Source: Antarcticirhabdus aurantiaca
GTDB lineage: Bacteria > Pseudomonadota > Alphaproteobacteria > Rhizobiales > Rhizobiaceae
Direction: 5' to 3'
NCBI RefSeq assembly: GCF_009765365.1
Contig: NZ_VTOM01000008.1
Location: 124,001 to 188,000, forward strand
Length of the DNA: 64,000 nucleotides
Shown here piece by piece: positions 43,631 to 53,627 of the stretch. The notes below the pieces were generated by a model. The model made no database searches and had not been told where the DNA came from. It saw nothing but the letters and a program-made list of their open reading frames with translations. Numbering within the stretch: the first letter of the stretch is position 1; each line of letters starts with the position of its first letter. The translations under genes were made by a program, and so were the position numbers.

Positions 43631-44596
43631 GTGCGCGTCGTCTTCATGGGCACCCCGGACTTCGCGGTGCCGACCCTCGCGGCGATCCACGGCGCCGGTC
43701 ACGAGATCGCCGCCGTCTATACCCAGCCGCCGCGCGCCGCCGGGCGTCGCGGTCTCGCGCTGACGCCCTCGCCCGTGCAGGTGCGCGCCGAGGCGCTGGG
43801 CCTCGATGTCCGCTCGCCGCTGAACTTCAAGGATCCGGCCGAGCGCGAGCGATTCGCCGCGCTCGGGGCCGATGTCGCGGTGGTCGTCGCCTACGGCCTC
43901 CTCCTGCCGCAGCCCGTTCTCGACGCGCCGCGCCTCGGCTGCTTCAACCTTCACGGCTCGCTCCTGCCGCGCTGGCGGGGCGCCGCGCCCATTCAGCGCG
44001 CGATCGAGGCCGGCGACGCGCGGACCGGCGTCATGGTCATGCGCATGGAAGCCGGGCTCGACACCGGCCCGGTGGCGCTGACGGCCGAGACGCCGATCGG
44101 CGAGTCGGACACGGCCGGCGATCTGTCTCAGCGCCTGTCGGCGATCGGGGCCGATCTCGTCGTCGAGGCGCTGGCCCGGCTGGCGGCTGGCGACCTGCCG
44201 CTGGAAAGCCAGGACGAGCTGACGCGGCGCACCGGCGTCGCGCCGACCTATGCCAGGAAGATCGACAAGGCCGAGGCGGCGCTGGACCTGACGGGCGACG
44301 CGGCCGTTCTCGCGCGCCGGATCAACGCCTTCTCGCCCGCCCCCGGCGCGCACCTGACGGTCGATCTCGGCAACGGTCCGGAGCGGCTGAAGGTGCTGCG
44401 GGCGCGCGCAGAGGAGGGGCGCGGCGACGCCGTGCCCGGCACGCTTCTCGACGACGGGCTTCGTCTGGCCTGCGGGCGCGGCGCGCTGCGGCTCCTCGAC
44501 GTCCAGCGCGCGGGCTCGAAGGCGATGGGCGCCGCGCAGTTCCTGGCGGGCACGCGGCTGAAGGTCGGCGCCTCGATCCTGCCGGCGGCCGGCTGA
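43631..44596 (+). CDS. fmt: methionyl-tRNA formyltransferase
   Basis: A 321-residue enzyme that formylates initiator Met-tRNA with 10-formyl-tetrahydrofolate. Seen in order: [18 protein letters not shown], the catalytic block [20 protein letters not shown] and MEAGLDTGP. The C-terminal tRNA-binding OB domain is present. The start is GTG 43631. It lies between def and truA with short spacers and one transcription direction. Confidence 0.97.
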   Translation: MRVVFMGTPDFAVPTLAAIHGAGHEIAAVYTQPPRAAGRRGLALTPSPVQVRAEALGLDVRSPLNFKDPAERERFAALGADVAVVVAYGLLLPQPVLDAPRLGCFNLHGSLLPRWRGAAPIQRAIEAGDARTGVMVMRMEAGLDTGPVALTAETPIGESDTAGDLSQRLSAIGADLVVEALARLAAGDLPLESQDELTRRTGVAPTYARKIDKAEAALDLTGDAAVLARRINAFSPAPGAHLTVDLGNGPERLKVLRARAEEGRGDAVPGTLLDDGLRLACGRGALRLLDVQRAGSKAMGAAQFLAGTRLKVGASILPAAG

Positions 44597-44600
44597 GCCC

Positions 44601-45392
44601 GTGCCGCGCTACAAGCTCACCGTCGAATATGACGGCACCTCCTATTGCGGCTGGCAGCGGCAGGCGAACGGCTGGTCGGTCCAGGAAGCGATCGAGACGG
44701 CGCTGCACAAGCTCTCGGGCGAGACGGTGACCCTGTTCGGAGCGGGGCGCACCGACGCGGGCGTCCATGCGAGCGGCCAGGTCGCCCATGCCGACCTCAC
44801 CCGCGCCTACCCGACCGACACGGTTCGCGATGCCCTCAACGCGCATCTTCGCGAGGAGCGGATCGCGATCCTGACCGCCGAGGTCGCGCCGGACGGCTTC
44901 GACGCGCGCTTCTCGGCGACGCAGCGCCACTACCTCTACCGCATCCTCAACCGCCGGCCGCCCGCGGCGCTCCTGGCCGGCCGCGTCTGGTGGGCCTGGA
45001 AGCACCTCGACGAGCGCGCCATGCACGAGGCCGCCCAGCGGCTCGTCGGGACCCACGACTTCAACACCTTCCGCTCCGCCCACTGCCAGGCGAAGAACCC
45101 GGTGCGCACCCTCGAGCGGCTCGACGTGACGCGCGAGGGCGAGGAGGTGCATATCCGCGCCTCGGCGCAGTCCTTCCTCCACAACCAGATCCGCTCCTTC
45201 GCCGGCACGCTGAAGCTCGTCGGGGAGGGGCGCTGGAGCGCCGAGGACGTCGCTTCTGCGCTTGCCGCGCGCGACCGCACCCGCTGCGGGCCCGTCGCCC
45301 CGCCGGACGGCCTTTATCTCACCGGCGTCGACTACGGCACCGGCCGCAAGCGCACTCTGCCTGAAACCTGGCCGCCGCGATCGGCGGAATGA
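44601..45392 (+). CDS. truA: tRNA pseudouridine(38-40) synthase
   Basis: A 263-residue enzyme that isomerises uridines 38-40 in the anticodon arm. The catalytic Asp lies in [19 protein letters not shown]-type strand [11 protein letters not shown] and [14 protein letters not shown] follow. The start is GTG 44601, four bases after the fmt stop, so it is the third gene of def-fmt-truA. The N-terminus [15 protein letters not shown] matches the family. Confidence 0.97.
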   Translation: MPRYKLTVEYDGTSYCGWQRQANGWSVQEAIETALHKLSGETVTLFGAGRTDAGVHASGQVAHADLTRAYPTDTVRDALNAHLREERIAILTAEVAPDGFDARFSATQRHYLYRILNRRPPAALLAGRVWWAWKHLDERAMHEAAQRLVGTHDFNTFRSAHCQAKNPVRTLERLDVTREGEEVHIRASAQSFLHNQIRSFAGTLKLVGEGRWSAEDVASALAARDRTRCGPVAPPDGLYLTGVDYGTGRKRTLPETWPPRSAE

Positions 45393-45493
45393 ACCGGCCT
45401 GCGCGGTCGCGTTATCCATAAACCGACTCATCCGAGGCCGCGAGTTGCGTCCCCGCGCGCGGCGGATACCCTCGCCCGCGAAGAGGGATGGTC

Positions 45494-46378
45494 ATGAGCG
45501 ATCGGTTCGGCAAGCAGATCCTGCGGAAGATCCTTCCGCAACGCGCACTCGAGATCGGCAAGCGCGGCATGGCGCGCGGGCGCCTCGACCGCGCCGAGCG
45601 CGCGCTGCGCGGAGCCGCCGAGGGGCCGAACTGGCTGGACCCGTCGATGATTGACGCTCTGGCGAGGCGCTATCCGGTGACGCGCGGCCTGGAGCCCGCC
45701 TCGGCGCCAAGCCCCAACCGCGAGGAGGCGCGCCGCACCATCCGCCAGTGCGGCGAGGGCGCACGCACGGTTCTGGAGGTCGGCGGCGGTCCGGGACTCG
45801 TCTCCTGGGGCATCGCGGAAACGGGGCGGCTGGCGACCTGCATCGACATCCTCGACGAGTTCCATCCCGGCGCCGTCGCGGCGGGCGTGCGGCCGGTGGT
45901 CGGCGACGGCTGCGCCATGCCCTTTTCCGATGACGAGTTCGACGCGGCTTTTTCCTACAACAGCTTCGAGCACATCCACGAGCCGCGCGCCGCCCTCATG
46001 GAGATGGCGCGGGTCGTGCGGCCGGGCGGGCGCATCCACGTCGCCTTCGCGCCGATCTACAACGCGCCGCTCGGCCTCCACGCCTTCCTGGAGTTCGGCA
46101 TCCCGTTCATCCAGCACCTGTTTCGCGAGGACGACATCCGCCCGCGCGTCACCAGCCCGGACCTGTGGAACCTCAACCACTGGCCGCTCGCCCGCTACCG
46201 GGCGCTATGGGACGACGTCGAGGCGACGGGGCGCCTGCGCCGCGTGGCCTACAGCGAGGAGCGCGACTTCGGCGGCGTCGAGCTCATCGCCGAGTTCCCC
46301 TCCTGCTTCGCCAAGATCAGCCGGGACATCGACGAGTTCATCATGTCCAAGCTGGTGGTGACCTTCGAGGTGGCCTGA
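45494..46378 (+). CDS. class I SAM-dependent methyltransferase
   Basis: A 294-residue protein. SAM motif I is VLEVGGGPGLVSWGIAETG, followed by acidic ILDEF, VGDGCAMPFSDDEFDAAFSY (post-I) and MARVVRPGGRIHVAF (motif III). The C-terminal 110 residues are unassigned. These features fit a methyltransferase-11-type domain acting on a small molecule or lipid; the target is unknown. ATG 45494 (MSDRF) is preferred over 45488 because of the AGAGGGA spacing. It follows truA after 100 bp and ends eight bases before a convergent membrane gene. Confidence 0.82.
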   Translation: MSDRFGKQILRKILPQRALEIGKRGMARGRLDRAERALRGAAEGPNWLDPSMIDALARRYPVTRGLEPASAPSPNREEARRTIRQCGEGARTVLEVGGGPGLVSWGIAETGRLATCIDILDEFHPGAVAAGVRPVVGDGCAMPFSDDEFDAAFSYNSFEHIHEPRAALMEMARVVRPGGRIHVAFAPIYNAPLGLHAFLEFGIPFIQHLFREDDIRPRVTSPDLWNLNHWPLARYRALWDDVEATGRLRRVAYSEERDFGGVELIAEFPSCFAKISRDIDEFIMSKLVVTFEVA

Positions 46379-46385
46379 GGCCGGC

Positions 46386-46979
46386 CTAGAGGAGCCTCAC
46401 GCCGGTCACGTCCATGACCGCGCCGTAGGAGATCAGCGAGGCGACCACCATCAGCGCCACCACGGCCGTGGCCGCCGCGACGTCGCGCCCGAGCGCGGTC
46501 GAGACGAGGCGCACGGTGAGGGCGATGGAGCCGATCGACAGGACGAGCCCGACGAGCGAGGCGCCCGCGCCCGCCCCGAAGGCGAGCAGCATGAGCCAAT
46601 AGGGCACGAAGCCCCAGGCGATCAGCGCGCCGCCCCAGTTGGCCGCGATGATCAGCGGCACGACCTTGCGCGAGAACCCGATGCGCCGGGCGATCACCAT
46701 CAGGATGACCACCGGCAGGATCCAGCCGAGGAGGTCGGCGAGCGCGTGCGCGCCGTAGATGAGGACGGGGTCGCGCGGCATGCCGGGCTCGACCACCTCC
46801 TCAACCTGCCGGAACTCGATCCAGGACAAGGCGAGCGCGGGTAGGGCCACGGGGATGGCCGCGAAGGACTCCCAGAAGCCGTCGGCCGAAATGTCGAGGC
46901 GCTTCAAGCCTTCGGTTCGGCCGCGCATCAGGTCGAAGGCGCCGGCGAAGTAGTCGAGTATCCGGGCCAGCTCTGGCAT
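46386..46979 (-). CDS. integral membrane protein of unknown function
   Basis: A 197-aa protein with four or five predicted helices, including VALPALALSWIEF, LGWILPVVILMVIARRIGFS, WGGALIAWGFVPYWLMLLAFG and AVVALMVVASLISYGAVMDV. The N-terminus MPELARILDYFAGAFDLMRG resembles Yip1-like membrane proteins of alphaproteobacteria. It starts eight bases after the dapE stop, behind GAGAGG, so it is transcribed with dapE. No function is known. Confidence 0.75.
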   Translation of the reverse strand: MPELARILDYFAGAFDLMRGRTEGLKRLDISADGFWESFAAIPVALPALALSWIEFRQVEEVVEPGMPRDPVLIYGAHALADLLGWILPVVILMVIARRIGFSRKVVPLIIAANWGGALIAWGFVPYWLMLLAFGAGAGASLVGLVLSIGSIALTVRLVSTALGRDVAAATAVVALMVVASLISYGAVMDVTGVRLL

Positions 46980-46987
46980 GGACGGTC

Positions 46988-48190
46988 TTATCCTCTCGCG
47001 GCGAACCAGCCGGACACGAAACGACGGTAGATCTCGGTCAGCTGCTCGAGATCGGCGACGCTCGCCCGCTCGTCCACCTTGTGCATGGTCTGTCCGACGA
47101 GGCCGAACTCGGCGACGGGACAGTGGTTCTTGATGAAGCGCGCGTCCGAGGTGCCCCCGGAGGTGGAGAGCGCCGGCCGGCGCCCGGTGACGGCCTCGAC
47201 CGCCTCCGACAGGGTGCGCGCCAGCGCGTCGTCCGTCGTCAGGAATACGTCGGAGACGGGCGCCTTCCATTCGACCCGCCAGTGTGGAGCCTGCGCACCC
47301 TCCCGCATCGGCATGGCGCCCGCGGCGGCCGTCAGCCGGCGCTCGATCTCGGCCTTCAGCGTGGTCCCGCTCCATTCGTCGTTGAAGCGGACGTTGAAGG
47401 ACAGGCGCGCGCGTGCCGGAATGACGTTCAGCGAGGGATTGCCCGTGTCGACGGAGACGATCTCGAGGTTGCTCGGGTCGAAGCGCGCGTTGCCCGCATC
47501 CAGCGGCGGGTCGATCAGGCTCTGCCCGAGCGCGAGGAGCAGCGGGATCGGATTGGCGGCGAGGTGCGGATAGGCCGCGTGCCCCTGGACGCCGTCGACG
47601 TGGACGTGGCCGGACAAGGAGCCGCGGCGGCCGATCTTGATCATGTCGCCGAGCGCCGCCGGATTGGTCGGCTCGCCGACGATGCAGGCGTCGAAGCGCT
47701 CGCCGCGGTTCCGAGCCCAGTCGAGAAGCTTCACCGTGCCGTTGATCGCCGGCCCTTCCTCGTCGCCGGTGATCAGCAGCGAGATGCGGCCCGTCGCCGG
47801 CAGCTCGCCCGCCGCCGCCATGCGGCCGAGCGCGGCCAGGAAGCAGGCGATGCCGCCCTTCATATCGACGGCGCCCCGGCCCCAGACGAAGCCGTCGCGG
47901 ATCGCGCCGGAGAACGGGCCCTCGCGCCAGTCCTCTGCGGCGCCCGGCGGCACGACGTCGGTGTGGCCGGCGAAGACGAGGTGCGGCCCCGTCTCGCCGC
48001 GGCGGGCGAAGAGGTTCTCGACGTTCGGCGTGTCCGGCTCGGAGAAGACCGGTCGTTCGACGGCGAAGCCGAGGGGGCGGAGCATGGCTTCGAGCGCGGC
48101 CAGCGCGCCGCCCTCCTCCGGCGTCACGGAGGGGCAGCGGATCAGGGCCGAGAGAAGAGCGGAGGGGTTTGTCGGATCGGGTATGGTCAT
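46988..48190 (-). CDS. dapE: succinyl-diaminopimelate desuccinylase
   Basis: A 400-aa M20 metallopeptidase-type enzyme of lysine/diaminopimelate synthesis. Metal ligands lie in [11 protein letters not shown] (His, Asp), [15 protein letters not shown] (Asp), [12 protein letters not shown] (catalytic and ligand Glu), and HKVDER near the C-terminus. It hydrolyses N-succinyl-LL-diaminopimelate. Start 48190 ([13 protein letters not shown]) fits the family; an upstream TTG frame is ignored. dapD lies 2.4 kb away on the same strand. Confidence 0.95.
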   Translation of the reverse strand: MTIPDPTNPSALLSALIRCPSVTPEEGGALAALEAMLRPLGFAVERPVFSEPDTPNVENLFARRGETGPHLVFAGHTDVVPPGAAEDWREGPFSGAIRDGFVWGRGAVDMKGGIACFLAALGRMAAAGELPATGRISLLITGDEEGPAINGTVKLLDWARNRGERFDACIVGEPTNPAALGDMIKIGRRGSLSGHVHVDGVQGHAAYPHLAANPIPLLLALGQSLIDPPLDAGNARFDPSNLEIVSVDTGNPSLNVIPARARLSFNVRFNDEWSGTTLKAEIERRLTAAAGAMPMREGAQAPHWRVEWKAPVSDVFLTTDDALARTLSEAVEAVTGRRPALSTSGGTSDARFIKNHCPVAEFGLVGQTMHKVDERASVADLEQLTEIYRRFVSGWFAARG

Positions 48191-48489
48191 GGTGCAGCGC
48201 GAGGAAGAGTAGAAGCTGGAGGCGGGCGGAAACAAGGGCAACCATGCGGAGAAATGGGTTCCCGGCGCGTCGTCGGGCGATGCGGCCCGGCCACAGGCTT
48301 GTGCAAAACTTAACGGGGCGTTGCCGCCGGGTGCCGGCAGCCCGGTTCCGCCATGGTTCGGCCTTGATCAGGCCTGAATCGAGCCGGGAGTGTTGCGGAA
48401 CGTGTCCGCCGGTCTGCCGTGTCGCTTTCGACAGGCCGGGCCGGGCAGGTGGCCCGACGCTAGGTTCAACGGTCCGGAAAGGACGCTGC
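48191..48489. other. gene-free spacer
   Basis: About 300 bases between the divergent dapE and lytic transglycosylase genes hold no supported gene, T-tract terminator or known box. Promoters for both must lie here. Confidence 0.4.
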
Positions 48490-49578
48490 ATGCCCGTCCC
48501 GTCGCTCGCCCGCAGCCGCGCGGCTGCCCGCTCCATCGGCACCATGCTCGCCATCGTCGTGGGGGCGGGCGCCTTGAGCGGATGCCTCGCGCAGGGCGCG
48601 ACGGAATACGATGCGGCACAGAACGGGGCGCTGGGACGCTCCACCGGGGCGATCCCCGTGCCGGCGCTCGCCCCGCGGGCGGCGGAGGGCAAGGGCTCGC
48701 GCCTCGCCCGCGCCGAGACCGCGCCCAAGGACAAGGTCCAGAGCGGCAAGGACCGGGACGCGCTCCTCACCGAAGTGGCCTACGCGCCGAGCCGCGAGCG
48801 GGTGGCGGAAGCCTTCGCCCAGGCCGAGACGCGGGGCAGCACGATCTCCGGCTCCACGGCCATCGACGCGCTGATCGAGAAGCACGCTCGCGAGAACGGC
48901 ATTCCCCCGGCTCTCGCCTACGGCTTCGTTCGGGTCGAGAGCCGCTACAATCCGAGCGCCAAGGGCAGCGGCGTCTACGGCCTGTCGCAGATCAAGCCGT
49001 CGACCGCCCGCGGGCTCGGCTTCTCGGGGCCGACGACGGCACTGTTCGATCCCGACACCAACCTTCGCTACGGCATGCGTTATCTCGCCGGCGCCTGGCA
49101 GAAGGGCGGCGGCGACGTCTGCATGGCCGCGATGAAGTACAAGGGCGGCCACCGCGCGACGCGCATGACGAAATCGACCCTGAGCTACTGCGCTGCGGTG
49201 AAGCGCGAGATGGCGAAGGTGTCCGGGCGCTCGCGCATGCCGGAGACCGTGATCGCCGCCGCGCTGAAGGAAAAGCCGGAGACCGCCGCGGCCGTGGCGC
49301 TGACGCAGACCGCGGCGCCGAAGACCACCGCGAGCGCCGCAATTGCCGCCGCCTCGCAGACCCCCGAAGCCCGCGCCGTCGCGCTGACCGCCGGCGAGAC
49401 CAAGGCCGCGGCCGCGTCCGAGGCGATCGCCGCCGCGGCCGTCGCCGTGCCCGCAGCCCGCCCGGCCGCCAGCGATGCCGCGCGCGAGATCGCCAGCGCC
49501 GCGCCCGTTTCCGCCAAGAGCGGCCGCATCGGCCACCACGCAGCGGGCGACGTTCCGGTCCCGTCCTTCGCGGACTGA
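48490..49578 (+). CDS. lytic transglycosylase lipoprotein
   Basis: A 362-residue lipoprotein: a hydrophobic signal (MLAIVVGAGALSGCLA) with lipobox LSGC at residue 32, a low-complexity spacer, and a soluble lytic transglycosylase domain with catalytic Glu in FVRVESRYNPSAKG, then VYGLSQIKPSTARGLGFSG and LRYGMRYLAGAWQKGGG. It cleaves peptidoglycan strands from the outer membrane side. The last 100 residues are an Ala-rich tail with no domain. ATG 48490 follows AAAGGACG. Confidence 0.88.
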   Translation: MPVPSLARSRAAARSIGTMLAIVVGAGALSGCLAQGATEYDAAQNGALGRSTGAIPVPALAPRAAEGKGSRLARAETAPKDKVQSGKDRDALLTEVAYAPSRERVAEAFAQAETRGSTISGSTAIDALIEKHARENGIPPALAYGFVRVESRYNPSAKGSGVYGLSQIKPSTARGLGFSGPTTALFDPDTNLRYGMRYLAGAWQKGGGDVCMAAMKYKGGHRATRMTKSTLSYCAAVKREMAKVSGRSRMPETVIAAALKEKPETAAAVALTQTAAPKTTASAAIAAASQTPEARAVALTAGETKAAAASEAIAAAAVAVPAARPAASDAAREIASAAPVSAKSGRIGHHAAGDVPVPSFAD

Positions 49579-49625
49579 CCGGCGGTTTCCTGCCGCCCCT
49601 GGGGCGCACGCATCCCTTTTCACAT

Positions 49626-49746
49626 CGTCGTCCCGGCTGCCGAGCCGGGATCTGGTCCGGATCGCCGGGCGAGGGAGCGAACCCTCGACCGCTTCCCTCG
49701 TGTTTGAGGCGAAGGCATGGATCCCGCGTCAAGCACGGGATGACGC
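49626..49746. repeat. pair of palindromic intergenic repeats, locus A
   Basis: Two diverged copies of an alphaproteobacterial-type palindrome of about 28 bp stand in opposite directions: 49626-49653 (with CCCGG and CCGGG arms) and 49719-49746 (GGATCCCGCGTCAAGCACGG, then GATGACG). The second differs from the repeat at 55263-55290 by two bases. They lie between convergent genes. Confidence 0.75.
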
Positions 49747-49795
49747 ATTCGGGAGAAGCCGGACGGGACGCGGATGCGGGGGGCGCGTGCGCCTC

Positions 49796-50557
49796 TTACC
49801 GGTCGGTCACCGCCAGGATCGGTCCGAGCTGGTCGCGCTGGTAGTTGATGCCGAGGGCGGGGTAGAAGAGGCTCGATACCTGCCCATCGAAGAACAGCGC
49901 GTCGCGGCAGCCCAGCGTGTCGCGGAAGAACAGCGCGAAGTCCCAGAAGTTGACGGCCCGGCGCGACAGGACGAGGTGCACGATGCGCCCGTCAGCGCTG
50001 GCGCAGACGCCGTTGCGCACGTAGCGGCTCGGCGAGTTCTCGATGAAGCGGGGGTGAAGCTCGCCCTCGATCAGCAGCATGGGCCCCGACTGCGTGGCGA
50101 GGTCGGGCGCGTGGTTGCCCGCAAGATAACGCTCCGTCTCCATCACCGCGGCGCGGCCGTTCTCGACGAAGAAGATGCCGTTCGGCTTCAGCGTGAAGTT
50201 GGCGTTGCGCCCGTCGCTCGTGTTGACGCGCGTGACCTCCCGCCCGTCCTGGACGGCGAGGCCGACGGGCCGACGGTTCTCGTGGTACATGCCGGCGTTC
50301 ACCGCCAGTTCCAACTTCGCGCCGGCACCGGCCAGCGCGTCACGCGCCCGCTCGAAGTTGCGGAAGGGCGCGCGATTCGCGTCCTCGGCGAGGAGGCGGA
50401 GGGCGTGCCGCTCGAGATCGACGTCGCACACGACGTAGTCCCCGCCCGCGCCGCTCGCGGTGCGGCAGAGACCCTGATGGTCGGGCGGGATCGACGGCAC
50501 CGGCATCAGCCAGCCGAGCAGCGACGAGACGAGGATCGGCAGCGGCCAGAGCGCCAT
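49796..50557 (-). CDS. exported phosphodiester glycosidase-family protein (NAGPA/DUF2233)
   Basis: A 253-residue protein with an N-terminal signal or anchor helix (MALWPLPILVSSLLGWLMPV). The domain has the motifs VNAGMYHENRRPVGLAV, TLKPNGIFFVENGRAAV, ATQSGPMLLIEGELH and CRDALFFDGQVSSLF. Animal members uncover mannose phosphodiesters; the bacterial role (polysaccharide or cell-wall phosphodiester) is unknown. Start 50557 follows AAGGACG. It lies 46 bp downstream of dapD on the same strand and may be cotranscribed. Confidence 0.83.
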   Translation of the reverse strand: MALWPLPILVSSLLGWLMPVPSIPPDHQGLCRTASGAGGDYVVCDVDLERHALRLLAEDANRAPFRNFERARDALAGAGAKLELAVNAGMYHENRRPVGLAVQDGREVTRVNTSDGRNANFTLKPNGIFFVENGRAAVMETERYLAGNHAPDLATQSGPMLLIEGELHPRFIENSPSRYVRNGVCASADGRIVHLVLSRRAVNFWDFALFFRDTLGCRDALFFDGQVSSLFYPALGINYQRDQLGPILAVTDR

Positions 50558-50603
50558 GGCGACGTCCTTCGAAACGGGGAGCTTCCGGCTGGCCGGAGAC
50601 GGC

Positions 50604-51461
50604 TCAGGTGCGCAGGAGGTCGTTGATCGCGGTCTTCGAGCGGGTCTTCTCGTCGACGCGCTTGACGATCACGGCGCAGTAGAGCCCCGGACCCGGCTCG
50701 CCGTTGCCCATGGGCTTTGCGGCGGGCAGCGAGCCCGCCACGACCACGGAATAAGGCGGCACTTCGCCGTAGGTGATCGAGCCGGTCTCGCGGTCGACGA
50801 TCTTGGTCGACTTGCCGATATAGACGCCCATGCCGAGCACAGAGCCCTCGCGCACGATGCAGCCCTCGACGACCTCGGAGCGGGCGCCGATGAAGCAATT
50901 GTCCTCGATGATCGTCGGCCCCGCCTGCATGGGCTCCAGGACGCCGCCGATGCCGACGCCGCCCGACAGGTGGACGTGGGCGCCGATCTGGGCGCAAGAG
51001 CCGACCGTCGCCCAGCCGTCGACCATCGTGCCCTCGCCGACATAGGCGCCGAGGTTGACGAAGGAGGGCATCAGGATCGCGTCGCGGCCGATAAAGGCCG
51101 AGCGGCGTACGATGGAGCCGGGAACGGCGCGGATGCCGGCCGCGCGGAAGCGCTCCGCGTCCCATCCGGCGAACTTCGAGGGCACCTTGTCCCACCAGAT
51201 GGCGCCGCCGGGGCCACCCTCGATGATCTCCATGTCGTTGAGGCGGAAGGACAGGAGCACCGCCTTCTTCAGCCACTGGTGGACGGTCCAGGTGCCGTCC
51301 TCCCCGCGCGAGGCGACGCGCATCGTGCCCGAATCGAGCGCTTCGAGGGCCGCTTCGACGGCGTCGCGCACTTCGCCCGTCGTTGCCGGGGAAAGCTCGG
51401 CACGCGCCTCGAAGGCGGCGTCGATCACCCGTTCCAGCTCGGTCGCATCGGAAGCGCTCAT
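50604..51461 (-). CDS. dapD: tetrahydrodipicolinate N-succinyltransferase
   Basis: A 285-aa left-handed beta-helix transferase of the diaminopimelate pathway. Hexapeptide repeats run from about 100 to 225 ([20 protein letters not shown], and [20 protein letters not shown]). The N-terminal helical domain starts at ATG 51461 behind GAGGACC. It succinylates tetrahydrodipicolinate for DapC and DapE; dapE is nearby. The gene ends with NDLLRT, as usual. Confidence 0.95.
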   Translation of the reverse strand: MSASDATELERVIDAAFEARAELSPATTGEVRDAVEAALEALDSGTMRVASRGEDGTWTVHQWLKKAVLLSFRLNDMEIIEGGPGGAIWWDKVPSKFAGWDAERFRAAGIRAVPGSIVRRSAFIGRDAILMPSFVNLGAYVGEGTMVDGWATVGSCAQIGAHVHLSGGVGIGGVLEPMQAGPTIIEDNCFIGARSEVVEGCIVREGSVLGMGVYIGKSTKIVDRETGSITYGEVPPYSVVVAGSLPAAKPMGNGEPGPGLYCAVIVKRVDEKTRSKTAINDLLRT

Positions 51462-51551
51462 CGCGTCGGTCCTCAAGGTTCGAAAGCTCGGTCCGCTCTA
51501 TTAGATGAGCGGGCAAGCGGTCAATCGAAGCGGAGGCTCGAGGAGGCAGGC

Positions 51552-52400
51552 ATGGCGGACGAGAACGACACCGAGAACTGGGATCCGTTTCCGAGTTCGA
51601 GCACCGACGCGAAGCTCGCGCAGATCAAGCCGGACACCCCGCAGACGCGTTCGCCGACCTACCGGCTAGCCTATGACGACCCCGACTTCCTGACGCTGGA
51701 GGCGACGCGGGGCGTGCGGCTCCAACTCGAACTGATGAAGCCGGAGATGACGCTGGCCGAGGCCGGCATCCTGTCGACCGTCGTGCTTTTCGGCGGCGCG
51801 CGGATCCCCGAGCCGGGACAGGCGGCTTGGGCGGCCCGCAACGAGGGGCAGAAGGCGCGGCTGGAAGCGAATTCGCGCTATTACGAGGAAGCGCGGGAGT
51901 TCGCGCGGCTGTGCTCGCGCCATTCCGCCACTTCGTCCGGCAGCAAGGAATTCGTGATCGTCACCGGCGGGGGGCCGGGCGTCATGGAAGCGGGCAACCG
52001 CGGAGCGTCCGAAGTGGGCGCGCCCTCGATCGCGCTCAATATCACGCTCCCGCACGAGCAGGCGCCCAACCTCTACGCCACGCCCGAGCTCTGCTTCAAC
52101 TTCCACTACTTCGCCATCCGCAAGATGCACTTCCTTCTGCGGGCGAAGGCGATGGCGATCTTTCCCGGCGGCTTCGGCACGCTCGACGAGATGTTCGAGG
52201 CGCTGACGCTGATCCAGACGGGCCGGATGCAGCCGATCCCGGTGATCCTGTTCGGCGAGAGCTTCTGGCGGCGCGTGATCAACTTCGAGGCTCTGGCCGA
52301 GGAGGGCACGATCGCGCCGGAGGACCTCGACCTCTTCTCGTTCGTCGACAGCGCGGAGGAGGGCTGGGCGCGCATCCGGAGCTTCTACGACTTCGCCTGA
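51552..52400 (+). CDS. LOG-family (TIGR00730) nucleotide phosphoribohydrolase-type protein
   Basis: A 282-residue protein with the LOG fold. VVLFGGARIPEPG begins the Rossmann-like core, then VTGGGPGVMEAGNRGA and FPGGFGTLDEMFE, the PGGxGTxxE motif that binds nucleotide monophosphate and defines the family. Plant and actinobacterial members release cytokinin bases from their riboside phosphates; bacterial members also act as nucleotide N-glycosidases. The N-terminal 60 residues are a variable extension. ATG 51552 follows AGGAGGC. It is divergent from dapD and precedes a small gene by 77 bp. Confidence 0.85.
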   Translation: MADENDTENWDPFPSSSTDAKLAQIKPDTPQTRSPTYRLAYDDPDFLTLEATRGVRLQLELMKPEMTLAEAGILSTVVLFGGARIPEPGQAAWAARNEGQKARLEANSRYYEEAREFARLCSRHSATSSGSKEFVIVTGGGPGVMEAGNRGASEVGAPSIALNITLPHEQAPNLYATPELCFNFHYFAIRKMHFLLRAKAMAIFPGGFGTLDEMFEALTLIQTGRMQPIPVILFGESFWRRVINFEALAEEGTIAPEDLDLFSFVDSAEEGWARIRSFYDFA

Positions 52401-52477
52401 CCGGAACCCGGAGGCCTCGCACGGACTTTTGCCGGGAAGCGGCCGGCGCTTCGGCCGGCACCGGAAAGGCTTCTCCC

Positions 52478-52798
52478 ATGACCGAGTCCCAGGACGGCGA
52501 CATCATCCGCGCGCAACAGATGAAGGCGGTGCGCGAGCACATCCCGCTCGACGATGCCCACCCTCCGCGCGAGCGCCCGGACCTCGACCCCAGCTCCTTC
52601 GAGGCGCGACGCGCCGCCGAGCGCGGCGAGGTGCGCTACGAGGTGGAGCAGCAGGACGCGATCCTCGCCGCCAACCGGAAGTTCGCCGGCGACGGGCAGA
52701 AGGGCGAGGCGAGCGAGGCCGCCTTCGTGGCGGACGCGGCCGCGCACGGCCAGGGCGGCGGGCTCGCCCGCAAGGGGCGCTCGATCCTCGGCGACTGA
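52478..52798 (+). CDS. hypothetical protein (106 aa)
   Basis: A hydrophilic, acidic and Ala/Gly-rich protein starting MTESQDGDIIRAQQMKAVRE and ending GLARKGRSILGD. No membrane helix or family was recognised. It follows the LOG gene by 77 bp on the same strand and converges on the nucleotidase gene. Codon composition matches its neighbours, but the start has only a weak ribosome-binding site. Confidence 0.6.
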   Translation: MTESQDGDIIRAQQMKAVREHIPLDDAHPPRERPDLDPSSFEARRAAERGEVRYEVEQQDAILAANRKFAGDGQKGEASEAAFVADAAAHGQGGGLARKGRSILGD

Positions 52799-52808
52799 GC
52801 CGCCACTT

Positions 52809-53534
52809 TCAGGCGCCCTGGATGCGGCGCAGGAAGGTCGCGAGATCGTCGGTCACGAAGTCGATATGGTCGGCTTCGCGGCCTTCGTGCTCCCAGTAGT
52901 CGCCGAGCGTCGATTCGAAGTTGCGCGGCGCGACGAGCACCGTGCGCATGCCGACGCGCGCCGGCACTTCAAGGTTGCGCGCGAGGTCCTCGAACATCGC
53001 GGCCCGCGGCCCGTCGATGCGGTGGAGCCCCATGAACTTGTCGTAGGTCTCGCCCGCGGGCTTGGGCACGAGGCCCGCCGCGACGATGTCGAAGATGTCC
53101 TCGAAATGGTCGAGGATGCCGAGCATCCGGGCGGTGCGCTCGGCATGGCCGCGATCGCCGTTGGTGAAGATGAACTTGCGGCCGGGCAGGCGCCGGATCT
53201 CCTCGCCGAGCGCGGGATCGGGCGCGAGCCAGGAATAATCGATGTCGTGGACGAAGCTCAGGAAGGCGTCGGGGTCGACCCGGTGCTCCTCCATCAGGCC
53301 GCGCAGCGTCGTTCCGTGGCGGCGATAAAGGTCCTTCTGGAGCAGCTTCGCCTCGTCCGGCTCCATCTGCAGGAGCTCGGCGACGAAGGCGGTCATCCGC
53401 TTGTCGATCTGGCTGAAGAGGTCGGTGTGGCGGGGATAGAGCGTGTTGTCGAGGTCGAAGACCCAGTCCTGCACGTGGTCGAAGTCGGCCGGCTCGGCGT
53501 CGCGGGTCCGCCCGATGGGCGCAGCTTGCGTCAT
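52809..53534 (-). CDS. HAD-family pyrimidine 5'-nucleotidase
   Basis: A 241-aa HAD hydrolase of the Sdt1/YrfG-like pyrimidine nucleotidase group. The catalytic motif is DWVFDLDNTLYPR (Asp nucleophile and second Asp), with FIFTNGDRGHAERTA (motif II) and the KPAGETYDKFM lysine (motif III). It dephosphorylates UMP/CMP. Start 53534 follows CAGGAGC. It belongs to the argB / nucleotidase / dapD neighbourhood common in Hyphomicrobiales. Confidence 0.88.
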   Translation of the reverse strand: MTQAAPIGRTRDAEPADFDHVQDWVFDLDNTLYPRHTDLFSQIDKRMTAFVAELLQMEPDEAKLLQKDLYRRHGTTLRGLMEEHRVDPDAFLSFVHDIDYSWLAPDPALGEEIRRLPGRKFIFTNGDRGHAERTARMLGILDHFEDIFDIVAAGLVPKPAGETYDKFMGLHRIDGPRAAMFEDLARNLEVPARVGMRTVLVAPRNFESTLGDYWEHEGREADHIDFVTDDLATFLRRIQGA

Positions 53535-53627
53535 GGGGTCGGGCTCCTGAGCTGACCGTCGATGGTTCGTCCGGTTGTGGGCCGGGCGGGGGCGCGCGTC
53601 AACGACGCGCCCCCGCGCCCCGGCTCG

